Part shown: positions 24,140 through 32,640 of the stretch, piece by piece
Numbering within the stretch: the stretch's first letter is position 1
Layout: each line of letters starts with the position of its first letter
Source of the DNA: a virus
Length of the DNA: 64,000 bases
Virus record (IMG/VR): IMGVR_UViG_3300036795_000143
Coordinates: 1 to 64,000 of that record
Strand: one strand, 5' to 3'
The notes under the pieces: generated by a model
What the model was told of the DNA's origin: nothing
Seen by the model: the letters and a program-made list of their open reading frames with translations, nothing else
Database searches by the model: none
Position numbers and translations under genes: made by a program

Positions 24140-25339
24140 TCACAAGATCCCGAGGCCCAGCGAAAGGCCCTCAGTGGCGGTCGGGATTCGGGTGGTGATC
24201 GTCCCCGGCACGTTCGCTTTGAGTGGGATCACAATGGTGTCGAGCATGCAGCGGAACGGTTTGAAATCCGGCCGCAGGATGACGTCTAGGGGGTCGTTGC
24301 ATTCCAGCGCGGGGTTGGGCACCACCTGCATTGTGAACGTCAGGGGCAGGGCGATGTACCGACGTAGGAGCACCTCACCGGCGAGTTCCACATCTCCATC
24401 GGTTTGGAGCAGCGGGGATGAGTAGTACGTCGGACTGGGGCCGAATTGCGGGTACGTGATTTTGTTCCACGCTAACGGCGAGTTGCTGTCAGCGTTGAAA
24501 GTCGCTATGAAGTCGGTGATGCTAGACGGATCCGATCCGTAAGCAGTCACGATATTGTGGACGTCGGTTCTTTTCACTGATCGCTTCGTGCTGATAATCG
24601 CGCCATCAGCACCACCGTGTAATGTCGCGACAGCGTGGGAAAAATCGAACTTGAGACTGTAGACAAGCATTTCGCCGTTCGTGGTGAAACGGATCCCCGC
24701 GTAATAGAATTTGATCAGCTGGGCGAGGTAGGCGTAAGCGTCGTCCTCCACGATCTGGTCCCCGATGATCAGAGTCGCATCAGGGTCATAACCGGTCCAG
24801 CTGATCGGCATCCGCGCGTAGAGGTACATCCCGTAACCATCGGGGCTCAATCCCGGATAAGTGGCCTGCTGCGGGATGGCAATACCATTGACGAGCCTTT
24901 GGAAAACGTTGCGGTGGGAGTCCCCGTTATTCAACGGCAGCGGGAAGACTAACTTATTTTGTTGTAGCTGGGCGGTGCGGTCCAAGCAAGTCAGGGTGAT
25001 CGGGCCAAATGGCGCGGAGTCCTGGGATGCCTGTTCGATGCGGTGGTATCCGAGGCCCACATACTCGACGTCACCGGGACCGAATTCGATGCCCCGTTCG
25101 ATGAAAATTTCCTGGCCGAACGGTTGCACGTCATCCCAGAATTCAGCGGGCACGGTAATCGTTAACGTGCTCTTAATATCTGACAGGGATTGGATCGTTA
25201 CATTGCCGTCAACGACCGGTAGGTCGGTTCCCGTCGGGCTCAAACCGAACTGCGGCACCGGGTTGCACAACGTCGCCCGGACAGCCATCTTGTGCGGTCC
25301 CTGCAACGCCGCCAGGAACCGACCCGAAACCGAGTGCAT
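24140..25339 (-). CDS. Minor tail protein, DUF5047-like
   Basis: A 399-residue protein. The opening VSGRFLAALQGPHKMAVRATLCNP, followed by LPVVDGNVTIQSLSDIKSTLTITVP, is typical of actinophage minor tail proteins with a DUF5047-type N-terminus, in which an early domain resembles baseplate-hub proteins. The start is placed at ATG 25339, joined to the preceding stop as TGATG; a start 15 codons earlier is open but has less support. Confidence 0.75.
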   Translation of the reverse strand: MHSVSGRFLAALQGPHKMAVRATLCNPVPQFGLSPTGTDLPVVDGNVTIQSLSDIKSTLTITVPAEFWDDVQPFGQEIFIERGIEFGPGDVEYVGLGYHRIEQASQDSAPFGPITLTCLDRTAQLQQNKLVFPLPLNNGDSHRNVFQRLVNGIAIPQQATYPGLSPDGYGMYLYARMPISWTGYDPDATLIIGDQIVEDDAYAYLAQLIKFYYAGIRFTTNGEMLVYSLKFDFSHAVATLHGGADGAIISTKRSVKRTDVHNIVTAYGSDPSSITDFIATFNADSNSPLAWNKITYPQFGPSPTYYSSPLLQTDGDVELAGEVLLRRYIALPLTFTMQVVPNPALECNDPLDVILRPDFKPFRCMLDTIVIPLKANVPGTITTRIPTATEGLSLGLGIL

Positions 25340-25602
25340 CAGGGGGCCTTCGTACGCGTCTTGACTCCGTTGCCGTCGAGCCATTCGATTCGCGTGCCGT
25401 ACTCGGGATGGCCGTGCACCTCATAGAAGTCTTCCCAGTTACGCCACACCGAATGGGACCGGTATTTCCCAGTCCAACGGCACACGACGGTGCCGTCAGT
25501 GAAAACGATCCCCTCGTAGTCGGGCGCCTCGCCTGATTGGGTGAGGTCCTTCGCTACGTACTCAGCTGGGGGTGTCGCCCGGAAACCCTGAAAACGCCAC
25601 AT
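25339..25602 (-). CDS. Small tail-region protein
   Basis: An 87-residue protein with AGAGGGG before the ATG. It has many aromatic residues (YEGIVFTDGTVVCRWTGKYRSHSVWRNWEDFYEVHG). Short tryptophan-rich proteins of this type occur between tail genes in actinophages. Role unknown. Confidence 0.65.
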   Translation of the reverse strand: MWRFQGFRATPPAEYVAKDLTQSGEAPDYEGIVFTDGTVVCRWTGKYRSHSVWRNWEDFYEVHGHPEYGTRIEWLDGNGVKTRTKAP

Positions 25603-25630
25603 GACGAACCCCTCTAGTGTGCGAAAGGAA

Positions 25631-27040
25631 TCAGATACCGACCAGCGCATCAGCCGGCGTGCCACTTAGGGCCAGCACCGAAGTCCACGTGGCGTTAGCG
25701 TTAATGACGTCTTGCCAAGTGCTGTAGTCGGTGATTAGCGTGGCCCACGTGACGGTGTTACCGACGACTGTCAAGCTGGGTTGACTCACTTCGGTCAATG
25801 GAATGGTGAACGTTGCCCGGTGGCTAATGTGCGAGGGCCGCACATACTGGTAGGTCCCGATACCCGCATACATGGTTTTCAAGGCGACATTCGGTGGGAT
25901 ATGGAGCAACAAAACCATGCCCAGTGACAACACCAGGTCCACGGCGGCCAGCTCGTTGTCGTCTTGGACGAACAACTCAATGGTCACAGTCCGGGGCACG
26001 TGCGTGTCGGTCGCAGCGATAGCAGTGTGCTTCGCGGTGACGGTGTAGAAGCCCACGCGGGTGGTGCGTTCGAACTCATGCCAGTCAATCAATAACACTG
26101 ACCGATTCAGGTACGGGGCCGAAACGAACTTCAACCACACCTGCGACATGTTCGGGATGATCGTGTTCACGGTGCGGGTGACATACGGTGCCGGGCGTAA
26201 CGCCACGGCGGCGCCGTAGCTGATAGCCGCTGCACCACCGGTCACGACGAACGCACCGGAGCTGACCCCGACCGGGGTCGCCATCAGCTGGTAATCCCAC
26301 ACCTCACCCGCGTCGTTGCCTGCGGTCGCAGCGGGCTCGCCGATCTCAACCGGCCCCCCGGTGATGGTCGCCACCGAGGTCCAGTCGTCCTGTTTCCACC
26401 CGAGGATCAGCGCGGCGACCCAGTTGGATTCGATCGCGCTCAACGCGGGGTAGGTGATGTTCTGTGCGCTCGGGTTCAGTTGCCACGCCGTAGCGGCCGG
26501 GACAATGTCAAGGTTGCGGAAACATGCCATCTGCGCGATCACGTCGGCATTGGCGACACCGCCAGTGATGGTCACTACGGGGGCGGATTCCGAGCTGGTG
26601 GCCCGTCGACCGAGCAACGCGATGTTGTCGGTTTGGAACATCGCGGTCCACCCGGCGGGGACCACGATCGAACCGGCACCGGAGTTGCGGATACTTGCCC
26701 AGATGGTGAGCAGGTCACCCTCAGCCCAGCCCGCCGGCAATGTCGGTGTTACCGATGTGTTGACTCCGGTCACAGCCGTCGAGCTGGCCACGAAGGTGGG
26801 TGCGCCGGTGTCGACTGCGCTGATCCGGTAGAAGTTGGTCACGCCGGGTGCGAATTCGTAGTCGTACACGCTGGCGCTGTTACTGGCGATGGTGACGGCA
26901 CTGCCACCACGGACGGTCGTCCAATGGATTTGGTCGGTGGACACTTCGAATAGCGCAACGTCCGCTGTTGCCGGCAGCGAGGTTGCGGTGCACAACACTC
27001 GGCTGAGAATGTCGTCATAGGTGAGGGTGAGTGCAGCCAT
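25631..27040 (-). CDS. Distal tail protein candidate
   Basis: A 469-residue protein directly after the tape measure, the usual position of the distal tail protein. N-terminal fibronectin/Ig-like part (VALFEVSTDQIHWTTVRGGS), central beta domain, and a C-terminus with VGFYTVTAKHTAIAATDTHVPRTVTIELF and TWATLITDYSTWQDVINANATW, a form common in actinophage tail-tip proteins. It would join the tail tube to the tip complex. Confidence 0.7.
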   Translation of the reverse strand: MAALTLTYDDILSRVLCTATSLPATADVALFEVSTDQIHWTTVRGGSAVTIASNSASVYDYEFAPGVTNFYRISAVDTGAPTFVASSTAVTGVNTSVTPTLPAGWAEGDLLTIWASIRNSGAGSIVVPAGWTAMFQTDNIALLGRRATSSESAPVVTITGGVANADVIAQMACFRNLDIVPAATAWQLNPSAQNITYPALSAIESNWVAALILGWKQDDWTSVATITGGPVEIGEPAATAGNDAGEVWDYQLMATPVGVSSGAFVVTGGAAAISYGAAVALRPAPYVTRTVNTIIPNMSQVWLKFVSAPYLNRSVLLIDWHEFERTTRVGFYTVTAKHTAIAATDTHVPRTVTIELFVQDDNELAAVDLVLSLGMVLLLHIPPNVALKTMYAGIGTYQYVRPSHISHRATFTIPLTEVSQPSLTVVGNTVTWATLITDYSTWQDVINANATWTSVLALSGTPADALVGI

Positions 27041-28273
27041 TTAGACGATCGACCCCCGGCCCATCCGCGCGGCGACGGCGATGCCTTGGCTCATGGCGCC
27101 GAGTTCGCTACTGACGATTTGCCGCAACTCGGTTTCCCCGATTTTGACGTTGACGTATGTGTGGCCACTGCCGCCGCTCATCGCCGAGTTGGGTTGGACG
27201 AATCCGTTACCACCCATGTGGAGGATCTCCGGTCCGCGTTCCCCCACTAGATAGGATTTGCCGCCCAGCACTGAACCGCCGCTGGCTTTCCCACCACCGA
27301 ATAGGCTGGAAAAGAACCCGCCGATACCGCTGATGATCCCGGAGAAGAACCCACCGATACCACCACCTGACGAGGTTCCACCGCTGCTGGAGCCACCAGA
27401 TCCGGCGACGCCTCCGATCGCACCGGCACCGCTGGTAATCGACCCGAGGCCCGCGAGGATCGGGGCGATGAAGTTCATGATGTTGGCGAGCCAACCAGCG
27501 AGTACCGATACCAGGGGAAGCAGTTCGATGAGGATGTTCGCGAACGCCGTGAACATCGTCAACATCGTGGGCATCATGTTTTCGATGATCGGCAGGATCT
27601 TGTCGCCCATACCAGCAAATGCACTCATCCAGTTCTGGATCGCCGCGATAACCTGCGGCTGCAACAGGAACTGAACTAGCTTTTCCCGCAGGTCCCCCAG
27701 TGATGTGGCGATACCACCGAGGCCCGTTCCGAGGATCGGAAAATACACCTGCGCGAGTTGGGTGACGTCACCGGAGAACCCAGCCCAAAAGCCTTGCTGA
27801 ATAATTCCATAAAGGTTTTTCAGTTGCGGCTCTAGGAGCCGGATTGACATGACCGCGTCTTTCATCGCGGGCGCCATATTTCGGGTAGCCGCAACAAAAT
27901 CAGCGGGACTAGCCGCGCTGATGGCGGCCGAGAAATTCGCCATCGCCATATGCGCGACGTTCATCGGATTGACCAGCGCTAACAGGAACCCGGGCATGAG
28001 AAGAAAGAGGCTGGCCAGCTTGCCGAACGCGGTGAAAATACCGTTCACTAACGGTTTGACGTTGCCCGTGAGAAGCGAGGTGAACATCTTGCCGATGCTC
28101 GCGACGCCCTGCCCGAGCTTACCGATCCCGACCGCAGCGGATTTCGTGGAACTCAGCAGGTTCGATACTGAGCCCTTGAAATTGATCATAATGTTGCGTT
28201 GGGTGGGCATGCCGCCGCTGGACGACGATCCGGACCCGCCGTAATTAGACAGCCCAGGTGAAGACATGACCAC
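27041..28273 (-). CDS. Tape measure protein, short
   Basis: A 410-residue protein. Hydrophobic helices (LASLFLLMPGFLLALVNP, LIELLPLVSVLAGWLANIMNFIAPILAGL), Gly/Ser-rich linkers and the ending GGKSYLVGERGPEILHMGGNG are the hallmark of siphovirus tape measures. The ruler relation of about 1.5 angstrom per residue predicts a tail near 60 nm, short for the group. The chaperone genes lie upstream, with one large glycine-rich gene between. Confidence 0.85.
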   Translation of the reverse strand: MVMSSPGLSNYGGSGSSSSGGMPTQRNIMINFKGSVSNLLSSTKSAAVGIGKLGQGVASIGKMFTSLLTGNVKPLVNGIFTAFGKLASLFLLMPGFLLALVNPMNVAHMAMANFSAAISAASPADFVAATRNMAPAMKDAVMSIRLLEPQLKNLYGIIQQGFWAGFSGDVTQLAQVYFPILGTGLGGIATSLGDLREKLVQFLLQPQVIAAIQNWMSAFAGMGDKILPIIENMMPTMLTMFTAFANILIELLPLVSVLAGWLANIMNFIAPILAGLGSITSGAGAIGGVAGSGGSSSGGTSSGGGIGGFFSGIISGIGGFFSSLFGGGKASGGSVLGGKSYLVGERGPEILHMGGNGFVQPNSAMSGGSGHTYVNVKIGETELRQIVSSELGAMSQGIAVAARMGRGSIV

Positions 28274-28306
28274 CTCCCCGCTATTGAGTTATGCGCTTTA
28301 CCGCTT

Positions 28307-29506
28307 TTACCCCGAGTAGAACTTGGCCATGAGTGATGGGTGGTCGCTGTACAGGTCGCCGTCCTGGATCAGATTCGACCCGACCACTGGGTCATAACCC
28401 CGGGATTCGAAACCCGTCTTTGGCATATACGCGGTGTTGCCCGCCCAACTGCCACCCTCGGAACCGCCCAGCGAGTTGAAACCAGGGCCCGGTGTATTCG
28501 CACCGCTAGCGTCGTCTTGGGCGACGGTGGTAATCCCGCCGAGGTTGCTCCAAGCGCCATCGGTGTTACCTGCGGCTTCGTCCTGGCCCACAGTGCTGAC
28601 CCCGTCAATACCGGACCACACGGAATCATTGAAACCGTTGCCGTAGTTCGCTTCAGCTTGGGTTGGGAAATCGGAAGTGGAAGTAAGGGCATCTCCGGTG
28701 TCGCTGCCACCACCACCACCGGCGCCCCATCCGGACAGGGATTTATTCATGGCCTGGCTGACGGCCTGTTGACCGGCCGCGCCAGCTGGATCGTTCGGAT
28801 CCCACGGAGGCGCTCCGCTCATCGACATCGACGTGGTTTGTGTCCACGGGTTGATAGGCGCCCCGAACAGTGACCACCTGGCTGGGCCTGAGGCGTTACC
28901 AGTGGCGTCGTAGGAACCATAGGAACCACCGCTGGAGGAACCACCGTCGGAGGAAGAACCACCACCACCACCACCACCGCCGCCACCACCACCACCGAAA
29001 AAACCACCGCCGCCACCGTAAAAACCGAAAAGACCACCGCCGGAACTACCGGAACCGTTGCCGTAGGAGCCACCTTTGTAGGCGCCATCACCGTAGGTGG
29101 CACCGCTGTAGGAACCGCCGCCGTAGCCGGCACCGGAGAACCAGCTGGGTGGCTGCGCAGCCACCGGCGGGAGCGGCTCGGGGCCTTGCGTGGCCGTACT
29201 CTGGCTGGCGGATCCGATAGCGGTACGGGCATTGGTGAGGAGCCCTGGACCCAACGCGTCGTTGGACTTGGTTAATTGGGACAGGTTGCTTGGGTCCATT
29301 TCGGTGGTGAACGCGTCACCGTTGAGGACCGCACCGGGAACCGGGTCATCGAAAGGCTTAACGGTGGTACCGGCTACACCCTGGTTGAGGGTGACACCAG
29401 CAGGGAGGGCCGGCGAGTCGAACGTGTAAGCCTGGTTCGCTGCCGCGAGACCCGAGTCACCTTCCCACGCGTCCGCTTCGTACTGATCACTAAACGGACT
29501 GCTCAC
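28307..29506 (-). CDS. Glycine-rich protein next to the tape measure
   Basis: A 399-residue protein with a run of 13 glycines near residue 180 and many GGxY, GGS and SYG units; the ends are less biased. It lies between the tail chaperones and the tape measure, where siphoviruses normally have nothing or the tape measure itself. It could be part of a split tape measure, an internal tail protein or a linker. The composition gives no fold. GTG start. Confidence 0.65.
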   Translation of the reverse strand: MSSPFSDQYEADAWEGDSGLAAANQAYTFDSPALPAGVTLNQGVAGTTVKPFDDPVPGAVLNGDAFTTEMDPSNLSQLTKSNDALGPGLLTNARTAIGSASQSTATQGPEPLPPVAAQPPSWFSGAGYGGGSYSGATYGDGAYKGGSYGNGSGSSGGGLFGFYGGGGGFFGGGGGGGGGGGGGSSSDGGSSSGGSYGSYDATGNASGPARWSLFGAPINPWTQTTSMSMSGAPPWDPNDPAGAAGQQAVSQAMNKSLSGWGAGGGGGSDTGDALTSTSDFPTQAEANYGNGFNDSVWSGIDGVSTVGQDEAAGNTDGAWSNLGGITTVAQDDASGANTPGPGFNSLGGSEGGSWAGNTAYMPKTGFESRGYDPVVGSNLIQDGDLYSDHPSLMAKFYSG

Positions 29507-29509
29507 AAC

Positions 29510-29653
29510 TCACCCCGACATCTGACGGTCATCTTTATCGGTCTTTTTGCTCAGCAATTCCGATGCGGTGACGATGGTGCGCCAGTCCTGATCAGCCCAC
29601 ACATCAGGTGCGATACCGGTGGCCACTGCCAACGCAATGGTCAGCCGAGTCAA
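29510..29653 (-). CDS. Tail assembly chaperone, second part
   Basis: A 47-residue frame: LTIALAVATGIAPDVWADQDWRTIVTASELL is the pattern of the C-terminal part of actinophage tail chaperones. It is in the -1 frame relative to the gene upstream and begins at the stop of that gene, either through a TTG that overlaps the TGA or by ribosomal frameshifting near CCGGGTCTTTGA. No textbook slippery heptamer is present, so independent initiation is at least as likely. Confidence 0.6.
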   Translation of the reverse strand: MTRLTIALAVATGIAPDVWADQDWRTIVTASELLSKKTDKDDRQMSG

Positions 29654-29931
29654 AGACCCGGCTGGGTAGGGTCCGCTGGCTCTGCCACCGGCTGAGTCGT
29701 CGGCTCTTCGAGGTCGACGCTGGTTTCCCATTCGGCTAGCGTCCCCGAGAAGAACCCTTGGCGTTTCGCTGCGACGTGCGTCACCGAATAAATGTCAGTG
29801 ATCCGGGGCTCATGTTCCAGCCTCGTAACAGTGTGGGTCCTATCGATTTTCTCCCAGAACACAATGTCGCGGCTTTTCACCGTGAGATCATACGGTTCAC
29901 CACTGTCTGGGGTTACCCGGAACGTGAACAT
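29650..29931 (-). CDS. Tail assembly chaperone, first part
   Basis: A 93-residue protein in the position of the G-type chaperone, before the tape measure. Sequence TFRVTPDSGEPYDLTVKSRDIVFWEKIDRTHTV has the pattern seen in actinophage chaperones (beta strands, then an ExTD-like helix with W). Chaperones coat the tape measure during tail assembly. The proline-rich end runs into the second frame. Confidence 0.7.
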   Translation of the reverse strand: MFTFRVTPDSGEPYDLTVKSRDIVFWEKIDRTHTVTRLEHEPRITDIYSVTHVAAKRQGFFSGTLAEWETSVDLEEPTTQPVAEPADPTQPGL

Positions 29932-30461
29932 CAGGTCGACGTGCCGATCACGACAACGGAATACCCCACCGACGTGCCCGAGCTGGAGTTAGCGACCTGG
30001 AGGAGATCTCCGGTGCCGGCGGTCACGGTGTAACCGATGGCGTCAGCGGTGCCCGCGAGCCACACCAGCGTCGCCCCCGGTCGCACAATCCCAGTGTGGG
30101 TGGTGGCACCGAATAGACCGGCGACGGCATTGGATGCCGCGCCACCAACAACAACGTTGTTCGTGTTCGTAGAGTCCGCTGAAATGAGCAGCAGCTTGAG
30201 CCGGGCCATGGTGATGGTCCCACCGAAGGGGTCCAGCAGCGACCCAGCGAGGTCGAGGGTTTCCGACGTCGAAGCGGCCAAGGTCCGGTGATCCCACCAC
30301 GACTTATCGGCTTGACCGGCGGCTGTGCCGCTCGCGAGGGCCACACCGTAATTGCTGGAAAGGTTCGCCGCTGACGCACCAGCATTAAGTGTGTTAGCGA
30401 GGTTGACCGCGACGGATAGCTGCACCACGGTACTCAGCGCGATTGCTGTGCTAGTAGCCAT
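29931..30461 (-). CDS. Tail protein, possible decoration or tube component
   Basis: A 176-residue Ala/Gly/Thr/Ser-rich beta protein (TLDLAGSLLDPFGGTITMARLKLLLISADSTNTNNVVVGG, then GDLLQVANSSSGTSVGYSVVVIGTS). This order is often seen in phage structural proteins of the beta-sandwich type, near the tail tube gene. One of this and the next gene is likely the major tail protein. Confidence 0.65.
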   Translation of the reverse strand: MATSTAIALSTVVQLSVAVNLANTLNAGASAANLSSNYGVALASGTAAGQADKSWWDHRTLAASTSETLDLAGSLLDPFGGTITMARLKLLLISADSTNTNNVVVGGAASNAVAGLFGATTHTGIVRPGATLVWLAGTADAIGYTVTAGTGDLLQVANSSSGTSVGYSVVVIGTST

Positions 30462-30467
30462 GGCGGG

Positions 30468-30932
30468 TCACCCGACCCGGGTGAACAGGGGAAGGCCGAG
30501 GACGAGCAGGGTCACGCTGGTCTCCTCTAGGGTTCTGATGTCGCCACCGACGGTGGGTGCTTTCAGTACGCACGTACCGTTCCAGCGAATGTGCTCACCG
30601 ACGATGTCGGGCATGTGGTCCAATTGGAACGTGGCGACCGCCCGACTGTTGTTCCACAACAGGTCGGAAATGCCACCGAAACGCCAGTCGGCGTAGAACT
30701 TCAACTGAAGCGCATAGTCATTATCTGTTTCAGTCCGGAACTCCGACGGGTTACCACAATATGTATATGTCTTTACTCCATCAACCGTGTTGTTCATCAT
30801 GTTCCAGTTGTTTAGCTGGCACGAGTAATCGACACTGTTTAGGGTAAAAGTTACAATTTTCAGACGCCGCGTGTGGACGCCCAAACCCGTCGGCGAAAAG
30901 GGAGAGCCCCCCGTGTTCACTGGTGCGGTCAT
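30468..30932 (-). CDS. Tail tube-like protein
   Basis: A 154-residue protein joined to the gene before by ATGA. Features YSCQLNNWNMMNN, TETDNDYALQLKFYADWRFGGISDLLWNN, then VATFQLDHMP and WNGTCVLKAPTVGGDIRTL resemble the core of phage tail tube proteins, which pack a beta-barrel around the lumen. Position after the tail terminator candidate fits the usual order. Confidence 0.65.
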   Translation of the reverse strand: MTAPVNTGGSPFSPTGLGVHTRRLKIVTFTLNSVDYSCQLNNWNMMNNTVDGVKTYTYCGNPSEFRTETDNDYALQLKFYADWRFGGISDLLWNNSRAVATFQLDHMPDIVGEHIRWNGTCVLKAPTVGGDIRTLEETSVTLLVLGLPLFTRVG

Positions 30933-31321
30933 ACCATTCCCACCTCCATTTGGACCAGAATCGTGTAGGCCGGGAGTGGCCCGCTTGGACTTGGATAAAC
31001 ACCGGGACCGGACCCCATGACCACGCCCGGCGTTAACCGTTCAATCGCCAACGTGATCGAGCCGATCGTTGACAGCATCGCGTCGACCGCGTATTGATTC
31101 ATGCCGACGACGAAATAAACGCTCCATTGCGCGGTGACGGGGCCACCGCTGAAATTGTTTTGGTTGTATCCCAGCCACATCAGCCGTGGCGGCCCCACCA
31201 CCACCGCTGGCGGTGAGATGGGGGCTGCCACGGCTAGGAGGACCCGCAGATCCGGCACCGTCGCGATGGCGTCCGCGAGGGTTTGATGCGCCTTCGCGAC
31301 TGGGGTTAACGGGGCGGTCAC
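30929..31321 (-). CDS. Tail terminator / head-tail joining candidate
   Basis: A 130-residue protein with GTGA overlap on the upstream gene. LADAIATVPDLRVL at the N-terminus and QWSVYFVVGMNQYAVDAMLSTIGSITLAIERL, then YTILVQMEVG at the end match the general order of small tail terminator proteins. It lies between the connector and the tube gene, as expected. Confidence 0.65.
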   Translation of the reverse strand: MTAPLTPVAKAHQTLADAIATVPDLRVLLAVAAPISPPAVVVGPPRLMWLGYNQNNFSGGPVTAQWSVYFVVGMNQYAVDAMLSTIGSITLAIERLTPGVVMGSGPGVYPSPSGPLPAYTILVQMEVGMV

Positions 31322-31650
31322 GCGAGGCCACCGAGGATCCCGAGCTGCATCCAAATATCGGGATCGGTTCGCATGACCATTCCGCTGCTCATGTCACCGA
31401 GCTGGACCATGCCGTTGGGGCTGACCCGACGGACGAACCATCGCGCGGCCAACCGGATGGTGCCCAACCTGACTTCGGCGGGCACCGTCCAGTTGCCGTG
31501 GTAATCGAGGTCCGGCCGGTGGTCCATCACCCAGGACATTGCGGCGTCGAGGGTTCGCTGGAGGGCCTCGTCGTCGCGGGCGGTGAGCTGGCCGTCAAGC
31601 GTTTGGTCGTTTTTCAGCTCTTCCAAAAGGACCCACGACGGATTAGCCAT
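31318..31650 (-). CDS. Head-tail connector candidate
   Basis: A 110-residue, mainly helical protein (DDEALQRTLDAAMSWVMDHRPD, then RLGTIRLAARWFVRR). Short helical proteins with this pattern after the capsid gene are gp6-like adaptors that bind the portal. TGATG-like join to the next gene. Confidence 0.65.
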   Translation of the reverse strand: MANPSWVLLEELKNDQTLDGQLTARDDEALQRTLDAAMSWVMDHRPDLDYHGNWTVPAEVRLGTIRLAARWFVRRVSPNGMVQLGDMSSGMVMRTDPDIWMQLGILGGLA

Positions 31651-31964
31651 CAGGTCGCCGTGACGCCTTTAGGCGGCGTGGTGTTATCCACCACGGGCGC
31701 GGTGACATCGGGTTTACCGGAGCTGCGTCCGACCGGTGTCTTGCCGGCAGGATCAACCACCGAAGTGGTGGGCCCCTTGTACCCCAATCCCTTTAGTTCC
31801 CGGTAGATGCCTTGGACCCGGTCAGTTTTGCCGTAGGCGATCACATTCGGGAGTTCCGCGAGTAGCCGGCGCACGCTACCGGCAACCCGGTGATCCACAC
31901 CGAGGACGGTGTCAATCGCCGGGTTATTCGTCAGATCCAATACTTCGTCACCGCTGGTGGTCAT
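31650..31964 (-). CDS. Head-tail region protein, unknown role
   Basis: A 104-residue protein: a helical first half with LGVDHRVAGSVRRLLAELPNVIAYGKTDRVQGIYRELKGLGYKG and a proline/lysine-rich tail. It lies between an Ig-like protein and the connector. Possibly a structural head protein. Confidence 0.6.
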   Translation of the reverse strand: MTTSGDEVLDLTNNPAIDTVLGVDHRVAGSVRRLLAELPNVIAYGKTDRVQGIYRELKGLGYKGPTTSVVDPAGKTPVGRSSGKPDVTAPVVDNTTPPKGVTAT

Positions 31965-32317
31965 TCCGGGATCACCACCGCTGCGACGGCGTAGGTGACG
32001 GTCGTGGAGCTACCGCCCACGGTCGAAGACACCCGCACGTACTCACTGTTGACAAAAGCGGAAACGCGGGCGTTCCCGGCCGCAGTGAGCTGTGTGGCGG
32101 TCGCGCCGGTAATCGCGGTCCAGGTGGTGTTGTCCGGTGAGGATTCCAGCTTGACGTCGAGCGTCGGGCTGCCGCCGGTCACAGCGGAAACGTGCACCGA
32201 GGCGTCAACCCACATGGCATAGCCGGGGTTAGCGATCGGTCCGCTTACAAACGTTCCCGGGGCCTGGGTGGCCGACGCGAGCGCCATTTCCGCCAATACT
32301 GTTCTTAGTGCTGCCAT
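31961..32317 (-). CDS. Ig-like decoration protein candidate
   Basis: A 118-residue beta-sandwich protein (PTLDVKLESSPDNTTWTAITG, then EYVRVSSTVGGSSTTVTYAVAAVVI) closely like the 23756-24127 protein. Near the capsid gene, it may decorate the head surface. ATGA overlap with the next gene. Confidence 0.7.
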   Translation of the reverse strand: MAALRTVLAEMALASATQAPGTFVSGPIANPGYAMWVDASVHVSAVTGGSPTLDVKLESSPDNTTWTAITGATATQLTAAGNARVSAFVNSEYVRVSSTVGGSSTTVTYAVAAVVIPE

Positions 32318-32332
32318 AAGCTTTCCCCTTAT

Positions 32333-32536
32333 TTATAGGGCGGTTGGGGTGATCAGAGCGTCTACACCGGCCACCGCTGCTGCGAGGTCGACCCCGTAGC
32401 TCTTGGAAAAGAACTCCTCACCGTCGTAGTAGAACCTGGCGGTGCCATCCGATTGTGGGGTGATCCGGTACACGGAGTTCATGTTGAAATACGAACTGGC
32501 GTCCGGAACCTTGATGAACTGCACCGCCAGGGCCAT
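32333..32536 (-). CDS. Small head-region protein
   Basis: A 67-residue protein with CAGGAG before its ATG. Sequence IKVPDASSYFNMNSVYRITPQSDGTARFYYDGEEFFSKSYGVDLAAAVAGVDALI reads as a small beta-barrel with a C-terminal helix. Located directly after the capsid gene; could be a minor capsid or stabilising protein. Confidence 0.7.
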   Translation of the reverse strand: MALAVQFIKVPDASSYFNMNSVYRITPQSDGTARFYYDGEEFFSKSYGVDLAAAVAGVDALITPTAL

Positions 32537-32640
32537 CGGGAGATCTCCTGTTCAGACGAAGTAGCCGTAACGCTTCCAAGATCCACAACAATCACCAGAA
32601 TAAGCGCAACCATGCGATTACTTTGAGTGATACCCGCAGG

